Assembly: GCA_001939945.1 (NCBI GenBank) | Contig: MOEB01000007.1 | Location: forward strand, 90,577 to 154,576 | Direction: 5' to 3' | Length of the DNA: 64,000 bases | Origin: Aerophototrophica crusticola | Lineage (GTDB): Bacteria; Pseudomonadota; Alphaproteobacteria; Azospirillales; Azospirillaceae | The notes under the pieces: model-generated | Database searches by the model: none | The model's input: only the letters and a program-made list of their open reading frames with translations | Told to the model about the DNA's origin: nothing | Shown here: one piece after another, positions 17,164 through 25,826 of the stretch | Numbering within the stretch: the stretch's first letter is position 1 | Layout: the number at the start of each line of letters is the position of its first letter | Position numbers and translations under genes: made by a program

Positions 17164-17418
17164 CTAACTTCCCCGTCTTACCAGCAGGCGATGCACGCCC
17201 GTTCCGGCGGCGGAACTTTCCTGCGCAACGGATAAAATCTCATGTCCCTGCTCGGCAAGTGAGCGGGGCACGTTGACCAGCGGCTCCCCGGAATTCAGCC
17301 GGATTTCAATGATTTGCCCGGCAGTCATCCGCTCTATAGCCAGCTTGGCCCGCACGAACGTCATCGGGCAGACCTGACTGGTGATGTCCAGGAACTGGTC
17401 GGGACTGCTTTCAGCCAC
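17164..17418 (-). CDS. TusA-family sulfurtransferase
   Basis: An 84-residue protein of the SirA/TusA/YeeD family. The invariant Cys-Pro of the active site is in ITSQVCPMTFVRAKLAI (about residues 13-29). Family members relay persulfide sulfur, for example for tRNA 2-thiolation or molybdenum cofactor synthesis. Which route it serves cannot be told. Its end is seven bases from the convergent rimI stop, and it is divergent from mucR. Confidence 0.88.
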   Translation of the reverse strand: MAESSPDQFLDITSQVCPMTFVRAKLAIERMTAGQIIEIRLNSGEPLVNVPRSLAEQGHEILSVAQESSAAGTGVHRLLVRRGS

Positions 17419-17451
17419 CGCGTTTTCCTTTTCGAAGGGAGTAATTCGATA

Positions 17452-17480
17452 TTGCGTACAAACCGGAGAAGACTTATATC
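17452..17480 (+). promoter_or_regulatory. Predicted sigma-70 promoter of mucR
   Basis: TTGCGT at 17452-17457 and TATATC at 17475-17480 are separated by exactly 17 bases. Transcription would begin near 17487, giving a leader of about 26 bases before the mucR ATG at 17513. MucR-type genes usually repress themselves, and this AT-rich stretch is a likely operator too. Confidence 0.6.
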
Positions 17481-17512
17481 ACGGGAAAGTTCCTAGGCTG
17501 GAGCAAAGATAG

Positions 17513-17938
17513 ATGTCCACTACGTCCCCGACGAATGAGCTGTTGTCTCTCACCACCGAGATCGTGGCCGCCCACGTCTCCAACAATACAGTGGGCATCC
17601 AGGACCTGCCGGCCCTGATCGAGCAGGTGTACCGCACCCTGTCCAACGTCGGGACCGAGCCGGTGGTGCAGAGCGAGAAGCCGCAGCCCGCCGTGCCGAT
17701 CAAGAAGTCCGTCACCCCCGAATACATCATCTGCCTGGAAGACGGCAAAAAGCTGAAGATGCTGAAGCGGCACCTCAAGACGGCGTACAACATGACGCCG
17801 GAGGAATACCGCGACCGCTGGGCGCTGCCGGCCGACTACCCGATGGTCGCCCCCAACTATGCCAAGCAGCGCTCCAAGCTGGCCAAGCAGATCGGCCTGG
17901 GCACCCGCGCCCGCCGCAACGGTGCGGACGAGGAGTAA
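17513..17938 (+). CDS. mucR: MucR/Ros family zinc-finger regulator
   Basis: A 141-residue transcription regulator. The family core YIICLEDGKKLKMLKRHL (about residues 62-79) followed by MTPEEYRDRWALP-like sequence is the Ros/MucR zinc finger, which binds AT-rich DNA. In alphaproteobacteria MucR acts as an H-NS-like repressor of exopolysaccharide, motility and cell-cycle genes. ATG with GGAG seven bases upstream. It is followed by a terminator, so it is a single-gene transcript. Confidence 0.94.
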   Translation: MSTTSPTNELLSLTTEIVAAHVSNNTVGIQDLPALIEQVYRTLSNVGTEPVVQSEKPQPAVPIKKSVTPEYIICLEDGKKLKMLKRHLKTAYNMTPEEYRDRWALPADYPMVAPNYAKQRSKLAKQIGLGTRARRNGADEE

Positions 17939-17980
17939 GGGTTCCACGTACCAGGTAAGGACCGGCGGCATAACGTCTTG

Positions 17981-18050
17981 ACCCATGCCGCCGGCCCGCA
18001 GGCCCATGCCCGCGCAAGCCAGGGGCGCGGATGCGACCGCCCGGCGGCCG
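17981..18050. repeat. Copy of the GC-rich 'GGCTTGG' intergenic repeat
   Basis: Reverse-orientation copy containing GCCGGCCCGCAGGCCCATGC and CGCGCAAGCCAG. It matches the copies near 15186, 38411 and 45901. It lies between mucR and its terminator hairpin. Confidence 0.6.
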
Positions 18051-18064
18051 TCCGGATAGACCAA

Positions 18065-18098
18065 AGGGCCGGTGGCGACACCGGCCCTCCCCTTTTGC
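18065..18098 (+). terminator. Terminator after mucR
   Basis: Perfect 10-bp stem 18065-18074 (AGGGCCGGTG) with 18079-18088 (CACCGGCCCT), GCGA loop, followed by CCCCTTTTGC. A second small stem, CCCC-TTTTGC-GGGG, overlaps the tail. Confidence 0.7.
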
Positions 18099-18262
18099 GG
18101 GGGGTGTTGCACAATCTTTCCGCTGGGATGAAAGTTTCGTGATCGGGCCGTAGGCAGTGTCGGAGTTGGTTGACCGTGCTCCGCCGCTTTGTGGTATGCC
18201 AATGGGCCGAGACGTCCCCTGGGCGTGCCCACCCGGGAACGCCAGCGACCGCGAACGAGAGC

Positions 18263-19078
18263 ATGGCAGACATCACGATCGACTCGCTGACCTCCGGGGA
18301 GCTGCGCTTCGGCAACCTCGAGGTCCGTCTCGCCGAGACCAGCTCCGAGGTGCAGGCCGCCCAGGCACTGCGCTACCGCGTCTTCTACGAAGAGATGAAC
18401 GCCCGCCCCACGGCGGAGATCGCCGCCCAGAAGCGGGATTTCGACCGCTATGACACCCTGTGCGACCACCTGCTCGTGGTGGACCACAACCTCGGCCCGG
18501 GTGCCGCGGGCGTGGTGGGCACCTACCGGCTGATCCGCCGCCCCGCCGCGGCCCGCGCCGGGTCCTTCTATTCCTCCGACGAATACGACATCTCCCGCAT
18601 CGAGGAATACCCAGGTGAGGTGCTGGAGCTGGGCCGGTCCTGCGTCGATCCCGCCTACCGCTCCCGCGGCAGCATGCAGTTGCTCTGGCGCGGCATCGCG
18701 GCCTATGCGGTGGTCTACAATGTCGAGCTGATGTTCGGCTGCGCCAGCCTGCCGGGCACGAAGCCGGATGCGCTGGCGGTCCCCCTCTCCTACCTCTACT
18801 ACCACCACCTGGCCCCGCCGGCCCTGCGCCCCGTGGCGCTGCCGCACCGCTATGTGGACATGCGTATGCTGGACGAGCACGCCATCAACCCGCGCACGGC
18901 CATCCAGGAAGTGCCGCCCCTGATCAAGGGCTACCTGCGCCTGGGCGGCTTCGTCGGTGAGGGGGCGGTGGTGGACCACCAGTTCAACACCACCGACGTG
19001 TCCATCGTGGTGAAGACCGACATGATCACCGACAAGTACCTGCGCCATTACGAGCGGCGCGGTTCCGCCCTGCTCTGA
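18263..19078 (+). CDS. olsB: L-ornithine N-alpha-acyltransferase
   Basis: A 271-residue enzyme that moves a 3-hydroxyacyl group from acyl carrier protein to ornithine, giving lyso-ornithine lipid. It is a GNAT-like fold of the OlsB family: ALRYRVFYEEM near residue 35-45, DHLLVVD and ELGRSCVDPAYRSRGSMQLLW (about 123-143). The next gene is an acyltransferase of the OlsA type, the normal partner. ATG at 18263 with a purine-rich GAACGAGAG upstream is chosen; the frame extends 31 codons further up without family similarity. Confidence 0.93.
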   Translation: MADITIDSLTSGELRFGNLEVRLAETSSEVQAAQALRYRVFYEEMNARPTAEIAAQKRDFDRYDTLCDHLLVVDHNLGPGAAGVVGTYRLIRRPAAARAGSFYSSDEYDISRIEEYPGEVLELGRSCVDPAYRSRGSMQLLWRGIAAYAVVYNVELMFGCASLPGTKPDALAVPLSYLYYHHLAPPALRPVALPHRYVDMRMLDEHAINPRTAIQEVPPLIKGYLRLGGFVGEGAVVDHQFNTTDVSIVVKTDMITDKYLRHYERRGSALL

Positions 19079-19106
19079 CCGGCCGGCACGGGAGGGCCGC
19101 ACCAGA

Positions 19107-19949
19107 ATGGAGATCGGCTCCACCCTCCGCGGCGTGCTGCGGCTCGTGGCCTATGTCTCGGTGACCCTGGCCGGCATCCCGGTGCAGGCGGCGTTCCTGG
19201 CCCTGGGCTGGACCAAGGCCTATGTCCGCTTCCCCCGGGCCTACCACCGCTTCTGCCTGCGCATCCTGGGCATCGAGGTGGTGGTGAAGGGCGCGCCGTC
19301 GGCCAAGCGGCCCACCCTGTTCATTTCCAACCATTCCTCCTACCTGGACATCCCCGTCCTGTCCGCCGTGGCCGACGTGTCCTTCGTGGCCAAGTCGGAA
19401 GTGAACGACTGGCCCTTCTTCGGCCTGCTGGCCCGGCTGCAGCGCACCGTCTTCGTGGAGCGGGAGAAGCGCACCAAGGCGCAGGAGCAGCGGGACAGCA
19501 TCGCCGGCCGCCTGCAGGCCGGCGACTGCCTGGTGCTGTTCCCGGAAGGCACCAGCAGCGACGGCAACCGCGTGCTCCCCTTCAAGACCGCCCTGTTCAG
19601 CGTGGCCGGTACCAAGGTGGATGAGGCGCCGGTGCTGGTGCAGCCCGTCTCCGTCACCGCCACCCACCTGGACGGCCTGCCCCTGGGCCATGTCTGGCGG
19701 GCCCTCTATGCCTGGTATGGCGACATGGAGTTGCCGCCGCACCTCTGGCGCATGGTGCGGGCCGGGCGCATCCGCGTGGTGGTGGAGTTCCACCCTGCCC
19801 TGACCGTGGACCAGGTGGGCAGCCGCAAGGCCCTGGCGGAGCATTGCTGGCGCACCGTGGCGCAGGGCGTGGAACGGGCCGTGAAGAACCGGGCGGAGCT
19901 GCCGGTGCCGGCCAACGCCGCCGACGGGGCGAAGGCCGCGGTGGGGTGA
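19107..19949 (+). CDS. olsA: 1-acyl-sn-glycerol-3-phosphate-type acyltransferase (OlsA)
   Basis: A 280-residue membrane-associated PlsC-type acyltransferase. The catalytic NHSSYLD (HX4D, about residues 75-81) and FPEGTSSDGN substrate motif are present, and residues 10-35 are hydrophobic. Next to olsB it is expected to acylate lyso-ornithine lipid at its 3-hydroxyl, giving the phosphate-free membrane lipid ornithine lipid. It lies 28 bases after olsB in the same direction, so they form an operon. Confidence 0.92.
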   Translation: MEIGSTLRGVLRLVAYVSVTLAGIPVQAAFLALGWTKAYVRFPRAYHRFCLRILGIEVVVKGAPSAKRPTLFISNHSSYLDIPVLSAVADVSFVAKSEVNDWPFFGLLARLQRTVFVEREKRTKAQEQRDSIAGRLQAGDCLVLFPEGTSSDGNRVLPFKTALFSVAGTKVDEAPVLVQPVSVTATHLDGLPLGHVWRALYAWYGDMELPPHLWRMVRAGRIRVVVEFHPALTVDQVGSRKALAEHCWRTVAQGVERAVKNRAELPVPANAADGAKAAVG

Positions 19950-20014
19950 GGGTGGGAGACCCTCGCTGTCCGGGTGCCTGGTAGGCCGGCCTGTTTTGGC
20001 AGCATCAACTGCCT

Positions 20015-20102
20015 CCCCTGCGCAAGCAGGGGTCCACGGTTTTTGACTCCCATCTCCGCGTCACGGCCGCAGAAGAACTGTGGGCCCCTGCTTTCGCAGG
20101 GG
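20015..20102. repeat. Intergenic inverted repeat (CCCCTGC-AAGCAGGGG type), copy 1
   Basis: Arms 20015-20043 (CCCCTGCGCAAGCAGGGG then TCCACGG) and 20074-20102 (its near reverse complement). Each arm is also a small hairpin. The same architecture, with different stem letters, recurs at 42541-42628. It sits between olsA and a convergent gene. Confidence 0.7.
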
Positions 20103-20158
20103 AAGCAGGAAAACCTGGGCCTCAAGGGTTGAAAGCGCCGGGAAAGCCGTAAGCCGGC

Positions 20159-20440
20159 TCACACCACCAGATTCAGCCGGGTGCCCCGGGCACTGCCGCC
20201 GTTGGTCTTGGCGCGCACGGTCCCGGCTTCCGTGTCCACGGAATAACCCTGGAAGGTGCTGCTCTGGTTCTCCCGGCCCCGGTCCGCCTGGGCCACGGCG
20301 GCGGTGGCGCGGGACGTCTGCACCTCCGTCGGCCGCGCCGTCTTTTGCGCGGTCACCATGGCCGAGGCCAACGCCGCGTTCTGCTGCGGCGCTGGTGTCG
20401 ATGCCGGTGGCGGCGGCGGTGTGTAGGACGGGATCAACAT
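20159..20440 (-). CDS. Hypothetical protein, Pro-rich N-terminus
   Basis: A 93-residue protein with no recognised domain. It begins with a proline-rich stretch (PSYTPPPPPASTPAP), then a helical, Ala- and Gln-rich middle, then STFQGYSVDTEAGTVRAKTNGG, which looks like short strands. No signal peptide. AAGG lies close before the ATG, and codon usage fits the genome. It could be a structural or surface-appendage-related protein, but this cannot be shown. Confidence 0.6.
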   Translation of the reverse strand: MLIPSYTPPPPPASTPAPQQNAALASAMVTAQKTARPTEVQTSRATAAVAQADRGRENQSSTFQGYSVDTEAGTVRAKTNGGSARGTRLNLVV

Positions 20441-20533
20441 GCCTTATTCCGCCGCCGTCCCAGGCTGGGAGTCAAGAAAATCCGGTAGGGCTGCTGAACG
20501 GCACGTTGCAGGCGGCCCGGCCGGCGACCGTCC

Positions 20534-23257
20534 TCACGGATGGTCCGCGAACCGGTATGACACCTCCTTGATGCCGGGGTCGTCCGGGCTGTCGTGGGTG
20601 GTGAAGCCCAGTTCGCGGCAGAGGGCCAGCATGCCCGAATTCTCCCGCAGCACCTCGCCGAACACCTCCTTGATGCCGCGGCTCTTGGCGTATTTCAGGA
20701 TCTCCGTCATCAGGATGTGGCCCAGGCCCTTGCCCTTCATGTCGCTGCGCACCAGCACGGCATACTCGGCCCGCTCATTGTCCGGGTCGGCGGTGATGCG
20801 GACGACGCCATAGATCGGGTCCTGGGCGTCCTGCTCCTCCCCCCGGCCCGCGGGGAAGGTGGCGACCAGGGCCATTTCCCGGTCATAGTCGATCTGGGTC
20901 AGCCGGGCGGCCATCTGGTGGGACAGGCGCTTCATGGGCGCGAAGAAGCGCAGGCGCATGTCCTCGATGCTGGTGTGGGCCACCATGTCGTGGATCAGGG
21001 GCTCATCCTCCGGCCGGATCGGGCGGATGAAGAATTCCCGACCGTCGCGCAGCGTCTCCTTGTGCTCCAGCCGCTTCGGGTAGGCGCGCACCGCCAGCCG
21101 CTTGGTGGCGGCCTGGGTCAGCGGCACCACCTTGATGCGGGCGTCCAGGGCCAGCACGCCGTTCTCGTCGGCGAACAAGGGGTTGATGTCCAGCTCGGCG
21201 ATCTCCGGGAAGTCGCTGACCAGCTGGCTGACCTTGACCATGGCTAGGGCCACCGCGTCCAGGTCCGCCGCCGGGCGGTTGCGGTAGCCTTGCAGCAGCT
21301 TGAAGATGCGGGTGCGGGCCATCGTCTCCCGCGCCAGGTTCAGGTTCAGGGGTGGCAGGGCCAGGGCCTTGTCGGCCACCACCTCCACGCCCGTGCCGCC
21401 CTCCCCGAACAGGATGACCGGGCCGAACAGCACATCGTCCACCATGCCCACGATCAGCTCATGCGCGCCGGGGCGGTGGGCCATCTCCTGCACCGTGAAG
21501 CCCTCGATCTTGGCGTCCGGCAGGGCGGTGCGGATACGCTCCAGCATGGCCTCCGCCTCCGCCCAGACCTGGTTCGGCAGCAGGTTCAGGGACACGCCGC
21601 CCATGTCGGACTTGTGCACGATGTCGTGGGACAGGATCTTCAGGGCGATGCGCCCGCCCAGGCGCTTGGCGGCCCGTTCCGCCTCCGCCGGGGAGTTGGC
21701 CACCACTGTGCGGACGCAGGGGATGCCATAGGCGCGCAGCACCTCCTTGGCCTCGAACTCCGTCAGCCAGGCGCGGCCCTCCCGCAGCGCCTCGTCCACC
21801 ATGGCGCGGGCGGAGGCCATGTCCACGTCGAACTGCTCCGGCACGCTGGGCGGCGTCTCCATCAGCAGTTCCTGGTTCTTGCGGTAGCGCACCAGGTGCA
21901 TGAAGGCCCGCACCGCCTGGTTCGGCGTGTGGTAGTCGGGGATGCGGTGCTGGGCGAACAGCTTGCGGGCGTCGGCCGCGGCAAATTCCCCCAGCCAGCT
22001 GGTCAGCACCGGCACTTTGCGGCCGCCGCCGGGCTTCTTCGCGTGCTCCAGGATCACGTCCACGGTGGCCTTCGCCGCCTCGCCCGCGTCCGCCACGGCG
22101 GTGGGGCAGTTCAGCACCAGCACGGCGTCCAGGCCGCGGTCCTCCAGCAGGATCTTCAGGCTGTCCGCATAGCGCTTGCCGTCGGCATCGCCGATGATGT
22201 CAACCGGGTTGCCGTGGCTCCAGGTGGGGGGCAGAACGCCGTTCAGCTTCTCGATGGTCTCCGGCGCCAGCTGGGCCAGCCGACCGCCGGACCCGATCAG
22301 CGCGTCCGTGGCCAGTACGCCGATGCCGCCGCCGTTGGTCAGGATGGCCAGCCGGTCGCCCTGGATGTGCACGCCGGTGGCCAGGGTCTCCACCGCGTCG
22401 AACAGCTCGTCCAGCTCCGCCACCCGCAGCATGCCGGCGCGGCGGAAGGCGGCGTCATAGACCGCGTCGGCCCCGGCCAGGGCGCCGGTGTGGCTGCTGG
22501 CGGCCTTGGCGGCTTCCTCGCTGCGGCCGGCCTTGATGACGATCACCGGCTTGGCGCGGGCGGCGGCCCGGGCGGCGGACATGAACTTGCGGGCGTGGGT
22601 GATGGCCTCCACGTACAGCAGGATGGCGCGCACGCTGCTGTCCTGGGCCAGATAGTCCAGCAGGTCGCCGAAATCCACGTCGGCCATGGAGCCGAGGCTG
22701 ACCAGGTGGCTGAAGCCGATGCCGCGGGGCGTGGCCCAGTCCACGATGCTGGTGACCACGGCGCCCGACTGTGCCACCAGGGCGATGTCGCCCTTCAGGG
22801 GCGGCACATGGCAGAAGCTGGCGTTCAGCCCCTGCCCCGGGACCATGACGCCCAGGCAGTTCGGGCCCACCAGCCGCATCAGGTGGGGCTTGGCGGCGTC
22901 CAGCAGCTCCTGTTGCAGCGCCTTGCCCTCCTCGCCCAGCTCGGCGAAGCCGGCGGTGATGACGATGGCGGCCTTGGTGCCCCGCTCCCCCAGCTCCCGC
23001 ACCAGGCCGGGCACCGTCTGCGGCGGGGTGGCGATCACCGCCAGGTCGGGCACCACGGGCAGGTCGGCGACGGAGGGATAAGCCAGCACGCCCTCGATCG
23101 ACCGCTCCCGCGGGTTCACCGGCATGATCGGGCCGTCGAAGCCGGCGTTGAACAGGTTGCGGGCCACCACCTGGCCGATGGCGCGGGCCCGGCGGCTGGC
23201 GCCGATGAGCGCGATGGAGCGTGGCTTGAACAGCCGGTCCAGGTTGCGGATCGTCAT
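20534..23257 (-). CDS. Acyl-CoA synthetase-like protein lysine acetyltransferase (Pat type)
   Basis: A 907-residue fusion. Residues 1-130 form a CoA-binding domain (PRSIALIGASRRARAIGQVV), about 150-460 succinyl-CoA-ligase-like domains (with SSHTGALAG around the phospho-histidine site region), about 480-700 an ATP-grasp domain, and about 745-907 a GNAT acetyltransferase (MKGKGLGHILMTEIL). This is the layout of Pat/PatZ (YfiQ), which acetylates acetyl-CoA synthetase and other enzymes. ATP-grasp activity is usually lost in true Pat proteins; an ADP-forming acetate-CoA ligase is the alternative. ATG at 23257 with AAGGG upstream; 56 earlier codons in frame lack similarity. Confidence 0.88.
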   Translation of the reverse strand: MTIRNLDRLFKPRSIALIGASRRARAIGQVVARNLFNAGFDGPIMPVNPRERSIEGVLAYPSVADLPVVPDLAVIATPPQTVPGLVRELGERGTKAAIVITAGFAELGEEGKALQQELLDAAKPHLMRLVGPNCLGVMVPGQGLNASFCHVPPLKGDIALVAQSGAVVTSIVDWATPRGIGFSHLVSLGSMADVDFGDLLDYLAQDSSVRAILLYVEAITHARKFMSAARAAARAKPVIVIKAGRSEEAAKAASSHTGALAGADAVYDAAFRRAGMLRVAELDELFDAVETLATGVHIQGDRLAILTNGGGIGVLATDALIGSGGRLAQLAPETIEKLNGVLPPTWSHGNPVDIIGDADGKRYADSLKILLEDRGLDAVLVLNCPTAVADAGEAAKATVDVILEHAKKPGGGRKVPVLTSWLGEFAAADARKLFAQHRIPDYHTPNQAVRAFMHLVRYRKNQELLMETPPSVPEQFDVDMASARAMVDEALREGRAWLTEFEAKEVLRAYGIPCVRTVVANSPAEAERAAKRLGGRIALKILSHDIVHKSDMGGVSLNLLPNQVWAEAEAMLERIRTALPDAKIEGFTVQEMAHRPGAHELIVGMVDDVLFGPVILFGEGGTGVEVVADKALALPPLNLNLARETMARTRIFKLLQGYRNRPAADLDAVALAMVKVSQLVSDFPEIAELDINPLFADENGVLALDARIKVVPLTQAATKRLAVRAYPKRLEHKETLRDGREFFIRPIRPEDEPLIHDMVAHTSIEDMRLRFFAPMKRLSHQMAARLTQIDYDREMALVATFPAGRGEEQDAQDPIYGVVRITADPDNERAEYAVLVRSDMKGKGLGHILMTEILKYAKSRGIKEVFGEVLRENSGMLALCRELGFTTHDSPDDPGIKEVSYRFADHP

Positions 23258-23417
23258 GTCAGCCCTTCCCTGTGAAAGCTGGAATGGTTGGCCCGGCGAA
23301 CCGCCGGCGCGGCCCACCATAAACCTGTGCCGCGACGCGGCGATGACATACCTCAAGCGGGTGAGCAGGCTTATCCGACGGCTTATTGCGGCGCACAATT
23401 GCCGCAGGCCCGGCGCC

Positions 23418-23996
23418 TCACTCAATGGCCCGCAAGGCCCGCCCGGCCAGGGGGTGGCCCCCGTCCATGGCCTTCCTCAGCCAGTGGCGGGCGGCTTTCA
23501 GGTCCTGGGGCACGCCCCGCCCCTCGATGTGCATCACGCCCAGGCGGAAGGCGGCCTCCGGGTAGAAGGCGGGGCCCCGGCCGTCCAGCGGGCCCGGCAG
23601 GGGCGAGGCGTTGTTGCCGGGCACGACGATGTAGGTGGTGGGCGGCGGGCCCTTCACCGCGGCCAGCCGGTACCAGCGGGAGGCCAGTTCCGCATCCTCC
23701 GGCACGCCGATGCCGGTCTCGAAGCTTTCGCCCATGACCAGGGCGGCGGCCTTGTCACCCTGGCAGGCCTGCAGGTAGGCCATGGCCAGCAGCGGCGCCC
23801 GCTGGAAGGGCATGGCGTCCTTCTCCTGCGCCGGGCGGCCCAGGGCGGCGCAGGGGTCGGCGAACTGGCAATCGGGCAGGCCCGGGCAGATGCTGTCCCG
23901 ACCCCCGGCGACACAGGCGGACAGGACCAGCCCGGACAGGGCCAGGGCGGACAGGCGTGCGGCGAAGCCCACGCCCCTGCCGGTTGGGACCGTCAT
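23418..23996 (-). CDS. Sel1-repeat lipoprotein
   Basis: A 192-residue exported protein. A lipobox, LSAC (Cys near residue 28), follows a hydrophobic signal stretch, so it is probably a lipoprotein. Sel1-like repeats are visible: GIGVPEDAELASRWYRLAAVKG and GRGVPQDLKAARHWLRKAMDGG, which are short alpha-alpha units for protein binding. The two repeats are separated by a Pro/Gly-rich insert, unusual in the family. AAAGGG precedes the start. Confidence 0.8.
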   Translation of the reverse strand: MTVPTGRGVGFAARLSALALSGLVLSACVAGGRDSICPGLPDCQFADPCAALGRPAQEKDAMPFQRAPLLAMAYLQACQGDKAAALVMGESFETGIGVPEDAELASRWYRLAAVKGPPPTTYIVVPGNNASPLPGPLDGRGPAFYPEAAFRLGVMHIEGRGVPQDLKAARHWLRKAMDGGHPLAGRALRAIE

Positions 23997-24076
23997 CGCT
24001 CACCCTTTCTGCGTCCCGGTTCCGGGGGAAAGCATGGCCCGCCGGGCGGGGCCGCGTCCATTACCCGAAATGGGGG

Positions 24077-24601
24077 TCAGGCCGGATGGCCCGACAGTTC
24101 CTTCGGGCTGCGCCAACGCGCCAGGGCTCCCCGCAGCGCATGGGCGAAGTCCAACCGCTCCTCCGGCGCCAGGAAGCTGCCCACCACCAGGTGCCGCCCG
24201 TGGGACGACAGGGTGACGTGGCTGTCATGCTGCACCGGTTCCTGGATGTGGACCTGCAGCCAGGTGGGTTGGAAGGTCCAGGTTCGGACGCGGCGGGCGG
24301 GGTCCACCCGCTGCACCGTCAGCGTGTCCGCGTCCAGTTCCACCGTCTCATACAGCCGGCCGCTGCGGTAGCTGGCCTTGAAGGCGAGATAGACCAGCAG
24401 CACGTCCAGGCCCAGGAAACCCACGATGGGCCAAGCCCCCGCCAGGAAGAAGCCCAGGCCGAGGGTGAAGCTGAGGGCGCCCACCACCAGCATCAGCCGG
24501 CGGAAGCCCTTGGCGCTGAGGCTGCGGTTGGGGTGCAGCACGGCCCGGAACAGGACCGGCCGCTGACCCCCCTGCCCCGGATGGTCTGCCCGCGTATCCA
24601 T
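24077..24601 (-). CDS. DUF2244 integral membrane protein
   Basis: A 174-residue protein with two adjacent membrane segments (about residues 37-80), preceded by RAVLHPNRSLSAKGFRRLM, which is the family signature, and followed by a soluble part with the pattern FQPTWLQVHI. DUF2244 proteins are common next to nth in alphaproteobacteria and have no known function. ATG at 24601 is used; it faces nth across 118 bases. Confidence 0.85.
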   Translation of the reverse strand: MDTRADHPGQGGQRPVLFRAVLHPNRSLSAKGFRRLMLVVGALSFTLGLGFFLAGAWPIVGFLGLDVLLVYLAFKASYRSGRLYETVELDADTLTVQRVDPARRVRTWTFQPTWLQVHIQEPVQHDSHVTLSSHGRHLVVGSFLAPEERLDFAHALRGALARWRSPKELSGHPA

Positions 24602-24719
24602 GGGGCGAGAATATGCTTCGCCGGGCGAACCGGGCAAGGCCTGCCGTGCCGGCGATTGCGGGCGATCTGTCGCCCCCCTAGATTGCTGCCCGGTCCCGTC
24701 CGCCATCTCGAGGTCCCCC

Positions 24720-25391
24720 GTGAAGCGTGCCGCCATAGAGGAGTTCTTCCGCCGCTTGTCCGCGGCCGACCCGGAGCCGAAGACCGAGCTGGAGTACGGC
24801 AACCCCTATACCCTGCTGGTGGCCGTGGTGCTGTCGGCCCAGGCCACCGACGTGGGCGTCAACAAGGCGACCAAGGGATTGTTCGCCGCGGCCGACAACC
24901 CGGCCGCCATGGTGGCCCTGGGCGAGGCCACGGTGCGGGACTTCATCAAGACCATCGGCCTGTACAAGAACAAGGCCGCCAACGTCATCAAGCTGTCCCA
25001 GATCCTGCTGGACAAGCATGGCGGCGAGGTGCCCCGCGACCGGGAGTCCCTGGAAGCCCTGCCCGGGGTGGGGCGCAAGACCGCCAACGTGGTGCTGAAC
25101 GTGGCGTTCGGGGAACCCACCATCGCCGTGGACACCCACATTTTCCGCGTGGGCAACCGCACCGGCCTCGCCCCCGGCAAGGACCCCGATGCGGTGGAAC
25201 AGGTGTTGCTGAAGAAGGTGCCCAAACCCTATCGCCAGCACGCCCACCACTGGCTGATCCTGCACGGCCGCTACACCTGCAAGGCCCGCAAGCCCGACTG
25301 CCCCGCCTGCATCGTCCGCGACCTCTGCGCCTACCCCGCCAAGACCACCGCCGAGGAAATGGCCAAGGGCCGGACGGCTCCGGAGGCGTGA
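24720..25391 (+). CDS. nth: Endonuclease III
   Basis: A 223-residue base-excision repair enzyme that removes oxidised pyrimidines and cuts at abasic sites. The helix-hairpin-helix LPGVGRKTANV with catalytic Lys120, catalytic Asp138 in VDTHIFR, and the four-cysteine [4Fe-4S] loop (Cys187, 194, 197, 203) are all present. The start is GTG at 24720 with GAGG upstream; the 40 earlier codons in frame do not resemble the family. Confidence 0.96.
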   Translation: MKRAAIEEFFRRLSAADPEPKTELEYGNPYTLLVAVVLSAQATDVGVNKATKGLFAAADNPAAMVALGEATVRDFIKTIGLYKNKAANVIKLSQILLDKHGGEVPRDRESLEALPGVGRKTANVVLNVAFGEPTIAVDTHIFRVGNRTGLAPGKDPDAVEQVLLKKVPKPYRQHAHHWLILHGRYTCKARKPDCPACIVRDLCAYPAKTTAEEMAKGRTAPEA

Positions 25392-25405
25392 GCGTTGGAC
25401 AAAAT

Positions 25406-25543
25406 TGACCTTAAGGTGACTAACTTTACCTAAAGGTGACGCTTAACTTTACCATGGTTAAGTTATATGTGGCTGATTTTGCTGGGGTTTGTGCCTTAAG
25501 GCGACTAACTTGACCGGGTTGCGCTTTGTGTCACCTTAAGGGG
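25406..25543. repeat. Iteron-like cluster: AAGGTGACTAACTTTACC repeats
   Basis: Four related units. Unit 1 (25406-25430) and unit 3 (25491-25514) share CCTTAAGG-GACTAACTT with few differences. Unit 2 (25427-25453) has AAAGGTGACGCTTAACTTT. Unit 4 (25528-25543) is the inverted word GTCACCTTAAGG. Between units 2 and 3 is an almost perfect 20-bp palindrome centred on ACCATGGT (25446-25465). The block lies about 290-420 bases before the DUF433-type gene. Such arrays are typical of plasmid iterons or regulator operators. Confidence 0.6.
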
Positions 25544-25563
25544 TGGTTGCGTCAGGAGTGCTG

Positions 25564-25577
25564 ACCTGTTGACAGGT
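25564..25577. promoter_or_regulatory. Operator-like palindrome ACCTGTTGACAGGT
   Basis: A 14-bp palindrome with ACCTGT and ACAGGT arms around TG, between the iteron cluster and the DUF433-type gene. Its arm is related to the GTCACCTGTC direct repeat at 25701 and 27012. Role unknown. Confidence 0.4.
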
Positions 25578-25826
25578 GTAGCGGATGGACGGGGACACGG
25601 ATGTCCACGGATGATGTCCGGAAAGCCGCGGATGGAGGAATTCACCCTGTCCAAGAACCGCGCCGAAAGGGCGTGGGAGGAGCATGGCACGCCCTAGGAA
25701 TTTTGTCACCTGTCGGGCAAGGGGCATGCATAAACGCGAAAGTTGCCTTGGGTTGGATTTCCGGTAGATTCATTTGTAGGAGCCGCCCGCACGCCGTCGA
25801 TGCCGGTGGCCGTCCGGGACCGGGTC

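Noticed and set aside
17940..17955. Possible third parS after mucR (GGTTCCACGTACCAGG).
   Set aside because: Only the left half matches; the right half has lost the symmetry, so ParB binding is unlikely.
21290..23275. Long open frame of over 650 codons opposite the acetyltransferase gene.
   Set aside because: It is antisense to a clear fused enzyme, is rich in His/Gly/Gln/Arg as expected for the complement of GC-rich coding DNA, and matches no family.
25585..25625. Possible sixth ACGGAC hairpin (GGACGGGGACACGGATGTCC and following).
   Set aside because: Only one arm with ACGGAT words is present; no complementary arm was found within 300 bases. It may be a decayed copy.
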